Counted from the stretch's first letter, positions 1 through 7,933 are shown. The stretch: DNA of 64,000 nt from Candidatus Saccharicenans sp. (GCA_024653215.1 JANLFU010000002.1:1-64000), one strand, 5' to 3'. Notes: generated by a model not told the origin, from the sequence alone. Numbers and translations are program-made.

Positions 1-113
1 GGAAAGCTCTGGCCTTTGGCTCACCGCCGGTGTGTTTTCTGCGGGCTGAAGTGCGGCTTCAGGACGGCAGCCACCCCCGCCTTCTGAACTGCACCTTCCT
101 GCGGACGTTTTAA
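1..113 (+). CDS. DnaE-like C-terminal end (partial at window edge)
   Basis: The window opens inside a reading frame that ends with TAA at 111-113. Its 37 codons match the last 37 codons of the larger dnaE-like fragment at 1443-2057, with only two changed codons, both synonymous. The segment is the end of the OB-fold region at the C terminus of a bacterial DNA polymerase III alpha subunit (DnaE or an error-prone DnaE2-like enzyme). Whether it is the end of the intact polymerase gene or a further truncated copy cannot be decided, because the upstream part lies outside the window. It is the first of three copies of this tail. Confidence 0.6.
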   Translation, partial: KALAFGSPPVCFLRAEVRLQDGSHPRLLNCTFLRTF

Positions 114-179
114 TGGGTCTTCGTACCAGCGGGTAAATTGCTTTTTCTTCCGTTCCTTCCACCGGAAAGAAAAAAAGAC

Positions 180-216
180 TTGACAGCATGTTTTTTTTTT
201 TTTTTACATTTATATC
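180..216 (+). promoter_or_regulatory. Candidate promoter with homopolymeric T spacer (copy A)
   Basis: A perfect -35 hexamer TTGACA lies at 180-185. It is followed by a run of 15 T (191-205) and a -10-like TATATC at 211-216. The spacer of 25 bases is too long for a standard promoter; copy B has the same parts with 11 T and a 21-base spacer. A length change in the run would alter promoter strength, as in known phase-variable promoters. This role is inferred only. The nearest downstream frames are the 33-codon frame at 239 and the barrel gene at 448. Confidence 0.3.
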
Positions 217-238
217 AGCAAATAAGGGTGAACTGAAC

Positions 239-340
239 ATGAGAGCGAGGGGGCGCTCTTCACCTTTTTTTCGATTCCGGTCTTCCAGTAATTTCCGCAG
301 TTTTTCTAAAGCAAGGCGTCTGAGGTGGGTTAGTTATTGA
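239..340 (+). other. Conserved 33-codon reading frame (copy A)
   Basis: ATG at 239 opens 33 codons rich in Arg and Ser (starting MRARGR) and ends at TGA 338-340. The same frame, same length, exists in copy B at 2180-2281. Of the differences between the two, most change the amino acid, so there is no sign of purifying selection. No good Shine-Dalgarno sequence precedes the ATG. It is probably a by-product of the duplication and not a gene, but it is listed because the frame is intact in both copies. Confidence 0.2.
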
Positions 341-447
341 AAGGGGGTGGTTAAATTGATTGCTCAGGTCAAAATTCAGTCAGTTGATTTCTATAAAGTT
401 GGCTCTTATTCAAGGAGCTTTCTAATCCTATTATAAAGGAGGTTTTA

Positions 448-1440
448 ATGAAAATAGAAACCCATAAAGCGAAACTATACCTGTTCTTGATGGTTGTTAT
501 ATTTCTTTTTTTATACTTACCTCTAAAGGGTGAACACAAATCCAGAGAGTATCCACGATTTTATTTATGCTTTGCCTATATTTCAGGGAGAATAAGAGTT
601 GGAGATATCAATAATTGCCTTATCAGCTTTAATAACAACGACTTGTTCAATTACGTTAGAAAGTATAATCCGGGGTGGGAAGAAGTTCAAGGGGAAATAA
701 TACCTTTACCCGGCAAATTTAATAGCTTTGAGCTGTCTTTGTATGTTGAGTTCAAATCAAGATTGTCTCTTGGACTATCTATCTTAGAACCGATTCAGAA
801 ATCAAATGAAAGCTCCTTGCTTTTTTCTTTATACATTGACAATCGTACTCAGCGCATGAATTATTATTTTAAGCCGAAATACTGGCTTTTGTTCCCCTTT
901 GAATATACTCTGTATTACAAGATTATTGATAATCCGAAATTTCGTTTTTCTGGGGGAGCAGGAAGCGGATTTTACGTGGCTGGAATCTCTCGAACCTTTA
1001 TATATACAATGATTATTCCGGAACCAGAAGGAGCAAAAGCAATTGATGACATAAAAATTGAAACCAGAAGATTTCCCTTCCCTGCCCTGGTCGGACACTT
1101 AAAGCTGTTAACAGAATATTCCTTTAACTCAAGATTATCGTTTATATCTGAAATAAGGCTAAGGTATGGGAGAATATCATGTTTCAAAGGCACTGAATCA
1201 CTTGAAAGAATATACTATGACCCCAGTGGTAATGTTCAAGGTATAATCAAAGCTAAAGATAAAGGATTCCTATATTATTTCAGTAAGGAAGATCAAGATA
1301 TAGGCGAACGATATTTTGATTTGCATGTCTGGTCCAATTTACCTGATGCTACCCCAGAGTTTATGAGAGATATAAGAAAAGCTTCCTTGGACCTGACTGG
1401 TGTATCATTCAAACTTGGCCTGAAGATAAAATTATTTTAA
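448..1440 (+). CDS. Putative outer-membrane beta-barrel protein, paralogue 1
   Basis: This 330-residue protein has a cationic start followed by a hydrophobic segment (about residues 9-27) that fits a signal peptide. The rest alternates polar and hydrophobic residues and ends in LGLKIKLF; a C-terminal strand ending in Phe is the usual recognition signal for the BAM outer-membrane insertion machinery. A strong AAAGGAGG site precedes the ATG. It is a diverged paralogue of the protein at 2761-3714: both share a VGD(I/M)N motif near the N terminus, a V-R-x-Y-x-P-G/E stretch and the terminal LDL...GLKI(K/R)LF block. The gene is clearly more AT-rich than its surroundings, which suggests acquisition or relaxed selection. 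It lies between two copies of the dnaE tail repeat. No specific function can be assigned. Confidence 0.75.
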   Translation: MKIETHKAKLYLFLMVVIFLFLYLPLKGEHKSREYPRFYLCFAYISGRIRVGDINNCLISFNNNDLFNYVRKYNPGWEEVQGEIIPLPGKFNSFELSLYVEFKSRLSLGLSILEPIQKSNESSLLFSLYIDNRTQRMNYYFKPKYWLLFPFEYTLYYKIIDNPKFRFSGGAGSGFYVAGISRTFIYTMIIPEPEGAKAIDDIKIETRRFPFPALVGHLKLLTEYSFNSRLSFISEIRLRYGRISCFKGTESLERIYYDPSGNVQGIIKAKDKGFLYYFSKEDQDIGERYFDLHVWSNLPDATPEFMRDIRKASLDLTGVSFKLGLKIKLF

Positions 1441-1442
1441 GA

Positions 1443-2057
1443 TTCAAAGGGCGGGGGATAAGGGTTGGCCTAGGGCTGGTAAAAAGTCTCACGGTCAGGA
1501 CCATTGAAAGAATCATCAGGGAGCGGGAAGGCAGCGGGCCTTATCTTTCGGTGGAAGATTTTCTGGGCCGGGTCAAACCCGGGCAGAGCGACCTTCTGGC
1601 CCTCATCCAGGCCGGGGCGCTGGATTCCCTGGAACCAAACCGCAGCCAGCAGGTGCTGCGCTACTTTCAGGGGGTGGCGGAACTCAAAGTGGCCGATATT
1701 GCTGAGGAAGAGAAGCGCAGGCTCCAGCTCGAGAGGCTGGGCTTTCTGCCGGTGGGAGACCCGCTGGAGTTTCTGGATGGGAGGAGGCCTCCGCTGAGGA
1801 TAGCGCAGCTTAAGGATTTAGCCGGGCAGATGGTGGAACTGGCGGTGAGGATTGTTGATGCCCGGGAAATAAGAACCACGAAAGGGCTCACCTATTTTTA
1901 TCTCTTTGAAGATGAGACGGGATTGGTGGAAGGGGTTGGGCAGAGGAAAGCTCTGGCCTTTGGCTCACCGCCGGTGTGTTTTCTGCGGGCTGAAGTGCGA
2001 CTTCAGGACGGCAGCCATCCCCGCCTTCTGAACTGCACCTTCCTGCGGACGTTTTAA
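1443..2057 (+). pseudogene. DnaE C-terminal fragment (duplicate, copy B)
   Basis: An open frame from 1443 to the TAA at 2055-2057 encodes about 204 residues of the C-terminal part of a DnaE-type polymerase. It has a GIRVGLGLVKSL-like helix-hairpin-helix region, then the SVEDFLGRV segment, then an OB-fold with TKGLTYFYLFEDETGLVEG, which matches the bacterial alpha-subunit pattern. The frame has no stop codon but no plausible start either: the first GTG (1551) has no ribosome site and the polymerase and PHP domains are absent. It begins two bases after the stop of the upstream barrel gene, so the break lies there. Residue 121 onward is repeated at 3850-4170. Confidence 0.8.
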
Positions 2058-2319
2058 TGGGTCTTCGTACCCGCGGGGTAAATTGCTTTTTCCTCTGTTC
2101 CTTCCACCGAAAAGAAAAATAGACTTGACAGCGTGTTTTTTTTTTTACATTTATATCAGCAAATAAGGGTGAACTGAGCATGAGAGCGAGGGGGCGGTTT
2201 TCACCTTTTTTCCAATTCCGGTCTTCCAGTAATTTCCGCAGTTTTTCTAAAGCAAGGTGTCTGATGCGGGTTAGTTATTGAAGGGGGGTGATTAAATTGC
2301 TTACTCTGGTCAAAATCCA
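1945..2319 (+). repeat. Direct repeat copy B: dnaE tail plus downstream flank
   Basis: This is the partner of 1-378 and aligns over its whole length, with a net difference of three bases that is largely explained by four fewer T in the T run (2136-2146). The dnaE part of the repeat extends further upstream here (to 1443) than can be seen for copy A, and its 1738-2092 part also matches copy C at 3851-4207. After 2319 the sequence switches to a subtilase/fibronectin-III fragment instead of the material that follows copy A. Confidence 0.85.
2180..2281 (+). other. Conserved 33-codon reading frame (copy B)
   Basis: This is the counterpart of 239-340, with identical length and an intact frame from ATG 2180 to TGA 2279-2281. 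The substitutions relative to copy A include Ser to Phe, Arg to Gln, Arg to Cys and Trp to Arg. Coding potential is doubtful; it is reported because of its conservation in position and length. Confidence 0.2.
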
Positions 2320-2680
2320 AAAACCTCAGCTCCAAGGCAAAGTCCGGACTTCAGGCAGGCTCAATGCTTATAAATCCCTTATTTGTCCAACACCGATTCT
2401 ACCCGCGGCGCCATCGGATCTCCATGGCACGGCCTTTAAGAACGGTTATTTTTATGACATAAGATTAACCTGGAAAGACAATTCAAATAATGAAAGCGGC
2501 TTTGCTATCTACTTAAAATCAGGAAGCGTCTTTTACCTGATCGACCAGGTACCTCAAAATGTCACCACATGCTGGCTGTTTGAATTTGGGCCAGGATACT
2601 ATTGCTTTTATATCCGTGCCTTCAATGCTGATGGTGAGTCTATAAAAACCCCTCAGATAGCTGTAAAAGCTTTAGGTTAA
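2288..2680 (+). pseudogene. Subtilase tail plus fibronectin type III domain (gene remnant)
   Basis: The frame starts with GTG and encodes 130 residues. Residues 16-30 contain GKVRTSGRLNAYKSL, which resembles the extreme C-terminal end of subtilisin-like (S8) catalytic domains, where GRLNAYKAL-type sequences close the fold. Residues 37-130 form a fibronectin type III-like domain: P-A-A-P-S-D-L start, LTWKDNSNNESGFAIY core and a YCFYIRAFNADGES strand. The catalytic Asp/His/Ser blocks are missing and there is no signal peptide. The first ten or so codons belong to the repeated flank, so the frame is probably a chimera made when the repeat joined a broken peptidase gene. It could still be translated, since a GGGGGTG motif overlaps the start. 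Confidence 0.6.
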
Positions 2681-2760
2681 TGTTATATAATAATTATGAA
2701 CGGCCAAAACGAAATTAGAGGATTTTTGGGGGAAAATATCTTAAACAGGAGGGATAGGCT

Positions 2761-3714
2761 ATGAAACGGTGGTGGATGTGTTTTTTTACCTATATTATAA
2801 TCCTGCTCTTGTGTTGGTCCTTAGCCGAAGCAAATGATAAGAGCTCACGCGCACATTTATTTAATCTTATTATCAGAGAAGGATTGGGGTCAATCGCCGT
2901 TGGAGACATGAACACGACCCTTAAGTCCATTAACTCCATATACGATGTGGTGAGAAGTTATCATCCTGAAAGGTGCGTGGGGGAGATTACAGAGATTCCT
3001 AACAATTATGTTGATTGGGAAGTCGGACTCCAGTGGACCATTAGCTCAGGCTTCATTATCGGAGTCGCCGTCTCTGGACAGACCCGTTTCCACGATAGAA
3101 GTTTTCTGACTTATACTAATATGGATTTTGGATTGCCCTTGACCGAAAACAATACATACGACTCTGAAATCAAGGTATCCATGCCAATCAGGCTCAATGT
3201 TTACCGTTCATACTCAATCCTCCCGAAGCTCAATCTCTTACTAAACGGAGGGCTTGGTTATTACCAGGCCCGATTAGTCCAGAGCCTTACCCTTGAGGTA
3301 CGTTATCCGGTTAACTATCGTGCCATCGAAATTAATGATTTTGATGTATCCGGCAGGAGGATAGGTGTTCACTGTGGAGCTGGATTAGAATACAAATTCA
3401 ATGATAGATTCTCTATGTTGGTTGAGGGACAATATAATTTTTCCAGGGTGAGGCATTTTTCGGGCACGAGCCGTATGACCGTTTGGGAATATGATAATCA
3501 GGGAAATTTCGTTGGGTCAAATAGCCAATCGACTCAAGGAATTTTATATCACTACATCGGAGTTGATCCTTCAGTTGGCGCACTACACGAAAAACTCGTT
3601 GTCAGCGAGCGTCCGCCCGAGGTTGGCAATGATCCTGGGAGCCACTTAAGAGAGGCTTTCCTTGATCTTCGTGGGTTTGCTCTCGGGTTCGGACTCAAGA
3701 TAAGATTGTTTTGA
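2761..3714 (+). CDS. Putative outer-membrane beta-barrel protein, paralogue 2
   Basis: This 317-residue protein has a hydrophobic N-terminal signal (about residues 5-24, ending near AEAN), beta-strand-like alternation throughout and a C-terminal LGFGLKIRLF ending in Phe, as expected for a BAM-assembled barrel. ACAGGAGGG precedes the ATG. It is a paralogue of 448-1440, sharing the VGDMN motif, the VRSYHPE region with a following GEI...IP, and the LDLRGFALGFGLKIRLF end, but the middle is strongly diverged. It sits between dnaE-tail copies B and C. The family resembles the porin-like proteins annotated as hypothetical in many diderms; substrate and role are unknown. Confidence 0.75.
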   Translation: MKRWWMCFFTYIIILLLCWSLAEANDKSSRAHLFNLIIREGLGSIAVGDMNTTLKSINSIYDVVRSYHPERCVGEITEIPNNYVDWEVGLQWTISSGFIIGVAVSGQTRFHDRSFLTYTNMDFGLPLTENNTYDSEIKVSMPIRLNVYRSYSILPKLNLLLNGGLGYYQARLVQSLTLEVRYPVNYRAIEINDFDVSGRRIGVHCGAGLEYKFNDRFSMLVEGQYNFSRVRHFSGTSRMTVWEYDNQGNFVGSNSQSTQGILYHYIGVDPSVGALHEKLVVSERPPEVGNDPGSHLREAFLDLRGFALGFGLKIRLF

Positions 3715-3849
3715 GCCTGCAATATTCGAGCAGGAGTTAATCAATAAGGAGTGAGCTATCGCTCCAGGTTCAGGAACTTAATCTTTTAATAAATTGCTTT
3801 CTTTAGAACTATTATTATCAACAAAAGGATAGAGTCTTGGCTGGAACCC

Positions 3850-4170
3850 ATGGGCTTTCTGCCGGTGGGAGACCCGCTGGAGTTTCTGGATGGGAGGAGG
3901 CCTCCGCTGAGGATAGCGCAGCTTAAGGATTTAGCCGGGCAGATGGTGGAACTGGCGGTGAGGATTGTTGATGCCCGGGAGATCAGAACCGCCAAAGGGC
4001 TTACCTATTTTTATCTCTTTGAAGACGAAACCGGGCTGGTGGAAGGGGTGGGGCCGAGGAAGGCTCTGGCCTTTGGCTCACCGCCGGTGTGTTTTCTGCG
4101 GGCTGAAGTGCGGCTCCAGGACGGCAGTCACCTCCGCCTTCTGAACTGCACCTTCCTGCGGACGTTTTAA
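3850..4170 (+). pseudogene. DnaE C-terminal OB-fold fragment (duplicate, copy C)
   Basis: This frame encodes the last 105 or so residues of the DnaE-like protein (GFLPVGDPLEFL to LLNCTFLRTF). It is identical in DNA to copy B for the first 130 bases (3851-3980). After that 17 codons differ, of which 14 are synonymous and three change the residue (Thr/Ala, Gln/Pro, Pro/Leu). The fragment has no Shine-Dalgarno sequence and lacks all catalytic parts. The abrupt change from identity to divergence suggests a mosaic made by recombination or gene conversion. Confidence 0.8.
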
Positions 4171-4207
4171 TGGTTCTTCATACTAGCGGGGTAAATTGCT
4201 TTTTCCC
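3851..4207 (+). repeat. Direct repeat copy C: dnaE tail only
   Basis: Copy C corresponds to 1738-2092. It contains the dnaE OB-fold end, the stop codon and about 37 bases downstream (through gtaaattgctttttcc), then diverges. Unlike copies A and B it lacks the T-run element and the 33-codon frame, so it marks the right-hand end of the accessory block before the minus-strand chromosomal genes. Confidence 0.85.
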
Positions 4208-4322
4208 GGGCACTATTTAAGGGTCCAGAGAGATTTGTATTTTCAGTTTCTTTATCTGGCTTTATATATTTAGGATAAGGTTAGGTAAATTGATGACTGG
4301 TCCTGAATTTAGGATATAGGGT

Positions 4323-5495
4323 TCATCCCAAATATGGTCTTAAGGCGTTAAGAAGGCGTGGCAAAAATCTAAACGGTACAGGCCCGGCCGTAAGCTGGCC
4401 GACCGTACCGGCCAGCAGAAGTTCCAGCCCCGGGCAGTAAAAGAGCCAGGAGCCGCAGACCCCGGTATGCCCGATAATTTCCGGGACGGGGCGAAACGGC
4501 GTCATTAACCTTGGCAACCGAAAGCGCATAAATCCCAGTCCATATTCAATGGGCCAGCCGGGTCCAACCGGGCTCAGGGAAAAGCCGAAGCGGTTCCAGT
4601 TTTGGATCCTGAGGTCAAAGTTGGTCGGGCCGCTGAAGAGCTTGCCCTGAACCAGGGCCCGCATGAAGACCACGAGGTCGCCGGCGGTGCTGTAAAGGTC
4701 TTTAAGCGAAGCCATGGCCTCGGGAATATGGAGCTCTTTATCCCGGTACCAGACCGAGGCCACGTCAGGAAAATTCCGGGCCTTATCTGTGCCCGGCAGA
4801 AATGTTTGCTTGAGCTCGAGCGGCTTGAAAATCATATCCTCGAAAACCTGTTGAAGCGGCTGCCTGGTTACCCGCTCGATGATAGCAATCAAAAGCTGGT
4901 AATTCGTATCGGAGTAACGAACCTTCTTTCTCCTGGCCTCGGCTGGCTGAGGAGGAAACAGGGGTGAATTTGCCTCCTTGATTATGTCGATGATATCCTC
5001 GAGGGAAACCCACCTGTCTCCCTCTTCTAGAAGTTCCTGGAAAAGACTTCGACCATTTTTCCTGGACACTTCCAGGTAATCCGGAAGGCCGGAAGAATGC
5101 TCCAGAAGATGCCTGACCGTTATCTTCTCACTGTAATCCACCGGGCCAACCCGGTGCAGGCCCCTGATAAGGTTTTCGGGCAGGTAGGTGACTATCGAAT
5201 CTCCGATTGAAATCTGGCCCAGCTCCTGAAGTTTGAAGATGGCGGCGGCAATAAAGAGCTTGGTAACGCTGGCGATCCAGAAGGGAAGGTCCAGCTTCAT
5301 GGGAGTGCCGTCGGACCTGGCCATTCCTTCTGCTCCCAGCCATCTTAAAGAGCCATCCAGTGTTTCAACGGCCAGGACGGCCTGATTTACGTTCCGGCGG
5401 GCGGCGAGCCGCTTCAGGTACTTTTCCAGGACACGGGCTATTTCATCGTATTTGGGATATGAGGCACCGGGTGCCATGGAGTTTCCTATCGACAT
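4323..5495 (-). CDS. Serine hydrolase, beta-lactamase/class C family
   Basis: This 390-residue protein belongs to the beta-lactamase/penicillin-binding (PF00144) family. The nucleophile motif S-V-T-K is at residues 76-79, the second motif Y-S-D at 194-196 (in YSDTNY) and the third H-T-G at 343-345. These three define the active-site fold used by DD-peptidases, class C beta-lactamases and EstB-type esterases. The second motif has Asp where Asn is usual, as in many non-lactamase members, so an esterase or peptidase role is more likely than antibiotic resistance. There is no clear signal peptide, which points to a cytoplasmic enzyme unless the start is misjudged. It begins seven bases after the stop of the membrane protein gene upstream and is probably cotranscribed with it. 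Confidence 0.85.
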   Translation of the reverse strand: MSIGNSMAPGASYPKYDEIARVLEKYLKRLAARRNVNQAVLAVETLDGSLRWLGAEGMARSDGTPMKLDLPFWIASVTKLFIAAAIFKLQELGQISIGDSIVTYLPENLIRGLHRVGPVDYSEKITVRHLLEHSSGLPDYLEVSRKNGRSLFQELLEEGDRWVSLEDIIDIIKEANSPLFPPQPAEARRKKVRYSDTNYQLLIAIIERVTRQPLQQVFEDMIFKPLELKQTFLPGTDKARNFPDVASVWYRDKELHIPEAMASLKDLYSTAGDLVVFMRALVQGKLFSGPTNFDLRIQNWNRFGFSLSPVGPGWPIEYGLGFMRFRLPRLMTPFRPVPEIIGHTGVCGSWLFYCPGLELLLAGTVGQLTAGPVPFRFLPRLLNALRPYLG

Positions 5496-5502
5496 TGTTG
5501 AC

Positions 5503-6189
5503 TCACTTAACCTCGTTCAAAGTTTTCTCCGGCCGGGCAGCCGGGATACGATTAAAGATTACAGCCAGGGACCAGCTCGACCCGGGGAAGGTAATGGCCC
5601 AGAGGCTGGCCACCCAGATCATCCAGTGCCAGTACATCTGGAGGGCAATGAACGGCAGCAAGAGCCCGTTGGTCAGAAGAAACCATCGAGCCGTTCTTTC
5701 TACTCCTTTGCCTACGAAAACGAAGGCCAAAAACAGAGTAGCCAGGCTCATAAAACTGTAACCGAGAATGTCAACCGCGTAAAGGAACGAGTCGAAGGGG
5801 ACAAAAACAAACGGCTCCAGGCCCTGGGTGCGGCCTGCGGCCAGGCGGGGCCCAACCCAGGTCAGCTGCACGTAATAGTTAATGCTGATGAGGGCGGTGT
5901 AAATCGTGGCAAAGGCTACGGCCGACCGGCTGAATATCTTGAGGTCGGGTGGGGCCAGGCGGTCAACACTGATTACCATGACCAGGAAGGCTAGCCCCAG
6001 GAATAGAGATGGCGTTAAAAGGATGGCTATCCCGAGTGGTGTGCTCAGACTCTCTGGACCACCTTTGGAACCCAACCAGCCCAGCCACTCCGCCAGCTGT
6101 CCTAAAACATAGATAAGGCTGAAGATGGTGGCCAGGACGGCCGACCAGAATCCTGCGGTTTTGGTTGCGGGCGATATTTTTCCCAACAT
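5503..6189 (-). CDS. Integral membrane protein of unknown function
   Basis: This 228-residue protein has about five to six predicted membrane segments: roughly residues 12-37, 52-75, 84-110, 135-158 and one or two between 166 and 212. It is rich in Trp, Tyr and Phe near the segment ends and shows no recognisable catalytic motif. The start ATG has an AAGGAGA sequence a few bases upstream. It forms a two-gene unit with the serine hydrolase downstream (gap of seven bases). No family was recognised. Confidence 0.7.
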   Translation of the reverse strand: MLGKISPATKTAGFWSAVLATIFSLIYVLGQLAEWLGWLGSKGGPESLSTPLGIAILLTPSLFLGLAFLVMVISVDRLAPPDLKIFSRSAVAFATIYTALISINYYVQLTWVGPRLAAGRTQGLEPFVFVPFDSFLYAVDILGYSFMSLATLFLAFVFVGKGVERTARWFLLTNGLLLPFIALQMYWHWMIWVASLWAITFPGSSWSLAVIFNRIPAARPEKTLNEVK

Positions 6190-6404
6190 GAGATGTCTCC
6201 TTCAATCTATTTATAAATATAGCCGGGTATAAAGTTAGCCCTGCCAGATCCCCACGATTCTAAAATTAAGATATGGTGAGTGGTGCCATTTATTTTTTTC
6301 AACTTTGCGGGCACAGGTTATATCAGGGATGTTCAGATGTCAATTTATACCAGGCGGAGGATATAGAGTCTGGCCTGACGCTGTAGTAGCAGACAGGGCC
6401 ATTG

Positions 6405-7652
6405 TCAGAGCAAAATTTCCCGGGGAATGGCCCGCAGGTTGAAATTGGAGGCCATGCTGCGGCAGTAGGCCCCGGACATCAGCACGGCCAGGATATCTCC
6501 GCGTTTGGGCACAGGAAGTAACCTCTCCGCTCCGAAGACGTCGCCGGTTTCGCAGAGGTGCCCGGCAATCGTCACCTTTTCTTTTTTACTTCCGTTTACC
6601 CGGCTGGCGTTGACTATTTCATGGTAGGCTTCTTCATAGATGGCCGGTCGCGGCACGGTATTGTAAGTCCCGGCATTGACGCAGGCAAAAAGGTTTCCGT
6701 AGCTTTGCTTGGTATATTCGACTCTGACCAGAACCACCCCGGCCCCGGCCAGCAGGTGTTTTCCCGGCTCGACCACTATGGCCTTAAGGCCCAGTTTGGC
6801 GGTCTCAACCCTGTCGAGAATGTAGGCTGCGTATTCAGGCAGCGGGAAAGGTCTCTGTTCCTGCCTGTATCGAGGCCCGAAGCCACCGCCAAAATCCAGG
6901 AACTCCAGCCCAAATCCGGCTCGCTTCAGCTCCCGGGCCTTATTTACCATCCGGTCAACAGCCTTGATGGCCACTGGAAAGTCCTCTTCGGTCCAGCCCG
7001 AGCCCAGGTGCTGGTGGAGGCCGACCGGCTTGAAGCCGAGTCTTTTAAGCCGCCGGAAAGTATCGAGCACCCTGGAATCTTCCACGCCAAACTTGATCGG
7101 AGTTCCGTCGGAACTCCTATCCCCGGCGGTCACCGTCTTGCTGCAGAAACCCCGACCAAGTCCCGGGTTCCAGCGGACTGAAATCCGCACCGGTCTTTTA
7201 ATTCGCAACTTCTTCCTGGCCGCCTCCAGCAGGTCGACCTGCTCGTAAGCGTCGATGTTGATGGTTACACCCGGATGCTTCAGCACCCGTTCGAAATCTT
7301 CCTGGCTGATGGAAGTGCCGGTGAACATTATCCTGTTTTCAGGAAATCCGGCTTTTAGAGCGGTTTCCACCTCTACCGGGGAGACGGCGTCAATCCAGCA
7401 ACCCTCTTTGAGCAACGTCTTGAGGATTCCCGGGTGCGGGTTGGCTTTCATGGCATAAGCCACGCGCACCTCCAGTTCGGCCGGCGCCGGGCTGAAGGCT
7501 TCCCGGAGCGACCGCAGGTTTCTCAGCACCTCGTTCCGGCTGTAGACATAGAGCGGAGTGCCGTATTTCTTAGCCAGTTGTTCGGCCGGGTGGCCTTCGA
7601 GATAAAGCTGGTTGTTTTTTACCCTGAGAAATTCGCCTTCCCACCAGTTCAT
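6405..7652 (-). CDS. lysA: Diaminopimelate decarboxylase
   Basis: This 415-residue protein is a fold-type III PLP-dependent decarboxylase that converts meso-diaminopimelate to L-lysine. The PLP lysine is K69 in YAMKANPH. Other family motifs are HQHLGSG, the phosphate-binding DFGGGFG, VEPGKHLLAGAG, CETGD (active-site Cys contributed across the dimer) and GAYCRSMASNFN near the C terminus. Length is typical for LysA. Related ornithine/arginine and carboxynorspermidine decarboxylases share the fold, but the CETGD and GAY motifs favour LysA. An AAGGA site lies about nine bases before the ATG. The gene stands alone between spacers of about 215 and 280 bases. Confidence 0.85.
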   Translation of the reverse strand: MNWWEGEFLRVKNNQLYLEGHPAEQLAKKYGTPLYVYSRNEVLRNLRSLREAFSPAPAELEVRVAYAMKANPHPGILKTLLKEGCWIDAVSPVEVETALKAGFPENRIMFTGTSISQEDFERVLKHPGVTINIDAYEQVDLLEAARKKLRIKRPVRISVRWNPGLGRGFCSKTVTAGDRSSDGTPIKFGVEDSRVLDTFRRLKRLGFKPVGLHQHLGSGWTEEDFPVAIKAVDRMVNKARELKRAGFGLEFLDFGGGFGPRYRQEQRPFPLPEYAAYILDRVETAKLGLKAIVVEPGKHLLAGAGVVLVRVEYTKQSYGNLFACVNAGTYNTVPRPAIYEEAYHEIVNASRVNGSKKEKVTIAGHLCETGDVFGAERLLPVPKRGDILAVLMSGAYCRSMASNFNLRAIPREILL

Positions 7653-7933
7653 ATTATGAGTCCTTATTTATAAATTTAAGAATATTAAGCCTTAATTATT
7701 ATCACAACGCCGGAAAAATTCCAGATTCTCTCAAGAAAGAGCTGGTACTATCAAGTGATGGAAAATAGCCGTTCGCCAGATTAACAGGATTTTTTATCAC
7801 GAAGGTTGCGTTAGTTATCTCTTTTCTTGATAATATCCGCCGGTTCAAACTGAATTTTCTTAAGGCTGTCATCCCGGTCCTGCAAATAAGGTTTCTTCGG
7901 TCCATGAGCTGGCTTTGATTGGCGGTCATCTTT

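Larger units (their letters stand above)
1..378 (+). repeat. Direct repeat copy A: dnaE tail plus downstream flank
   Basis: Bases 1-378 align nearly throughout with 1945-2319. The shared part covers the dnaE tail, a stretch with TTGACA followed by a T run (15 T here, 11 T in the second copy), a 33-codon frame and a GGGGGTG motif. The alignment breaks down after a shared ggtcaaaat at about 376. Differences are mostly single substitutions. The unit ends where unrelated, more AT-rich DNA carrying a beta-barrel gene begins. Confidence 0.85.

Noticed and set aside
1-4207. The repeats as an insertion sequence or CRISPR
   Set aside because: No transposase, terminal inverted repeats or short regularly spaced units; the repeated part is polymerase-coding sequence.
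4602-4967. Plus-strand frame inside the serine hydrolase gene
   Set aside because: It lies entirely within a gene with all three catalytic motifs on the other strand.
4323-5495. Antibiotic-resistance beta-lactamase
   Set aside because: The motifs define the wider family only, no signal peptide is present and the second motif is YSD, so resistance cannot be claimed.
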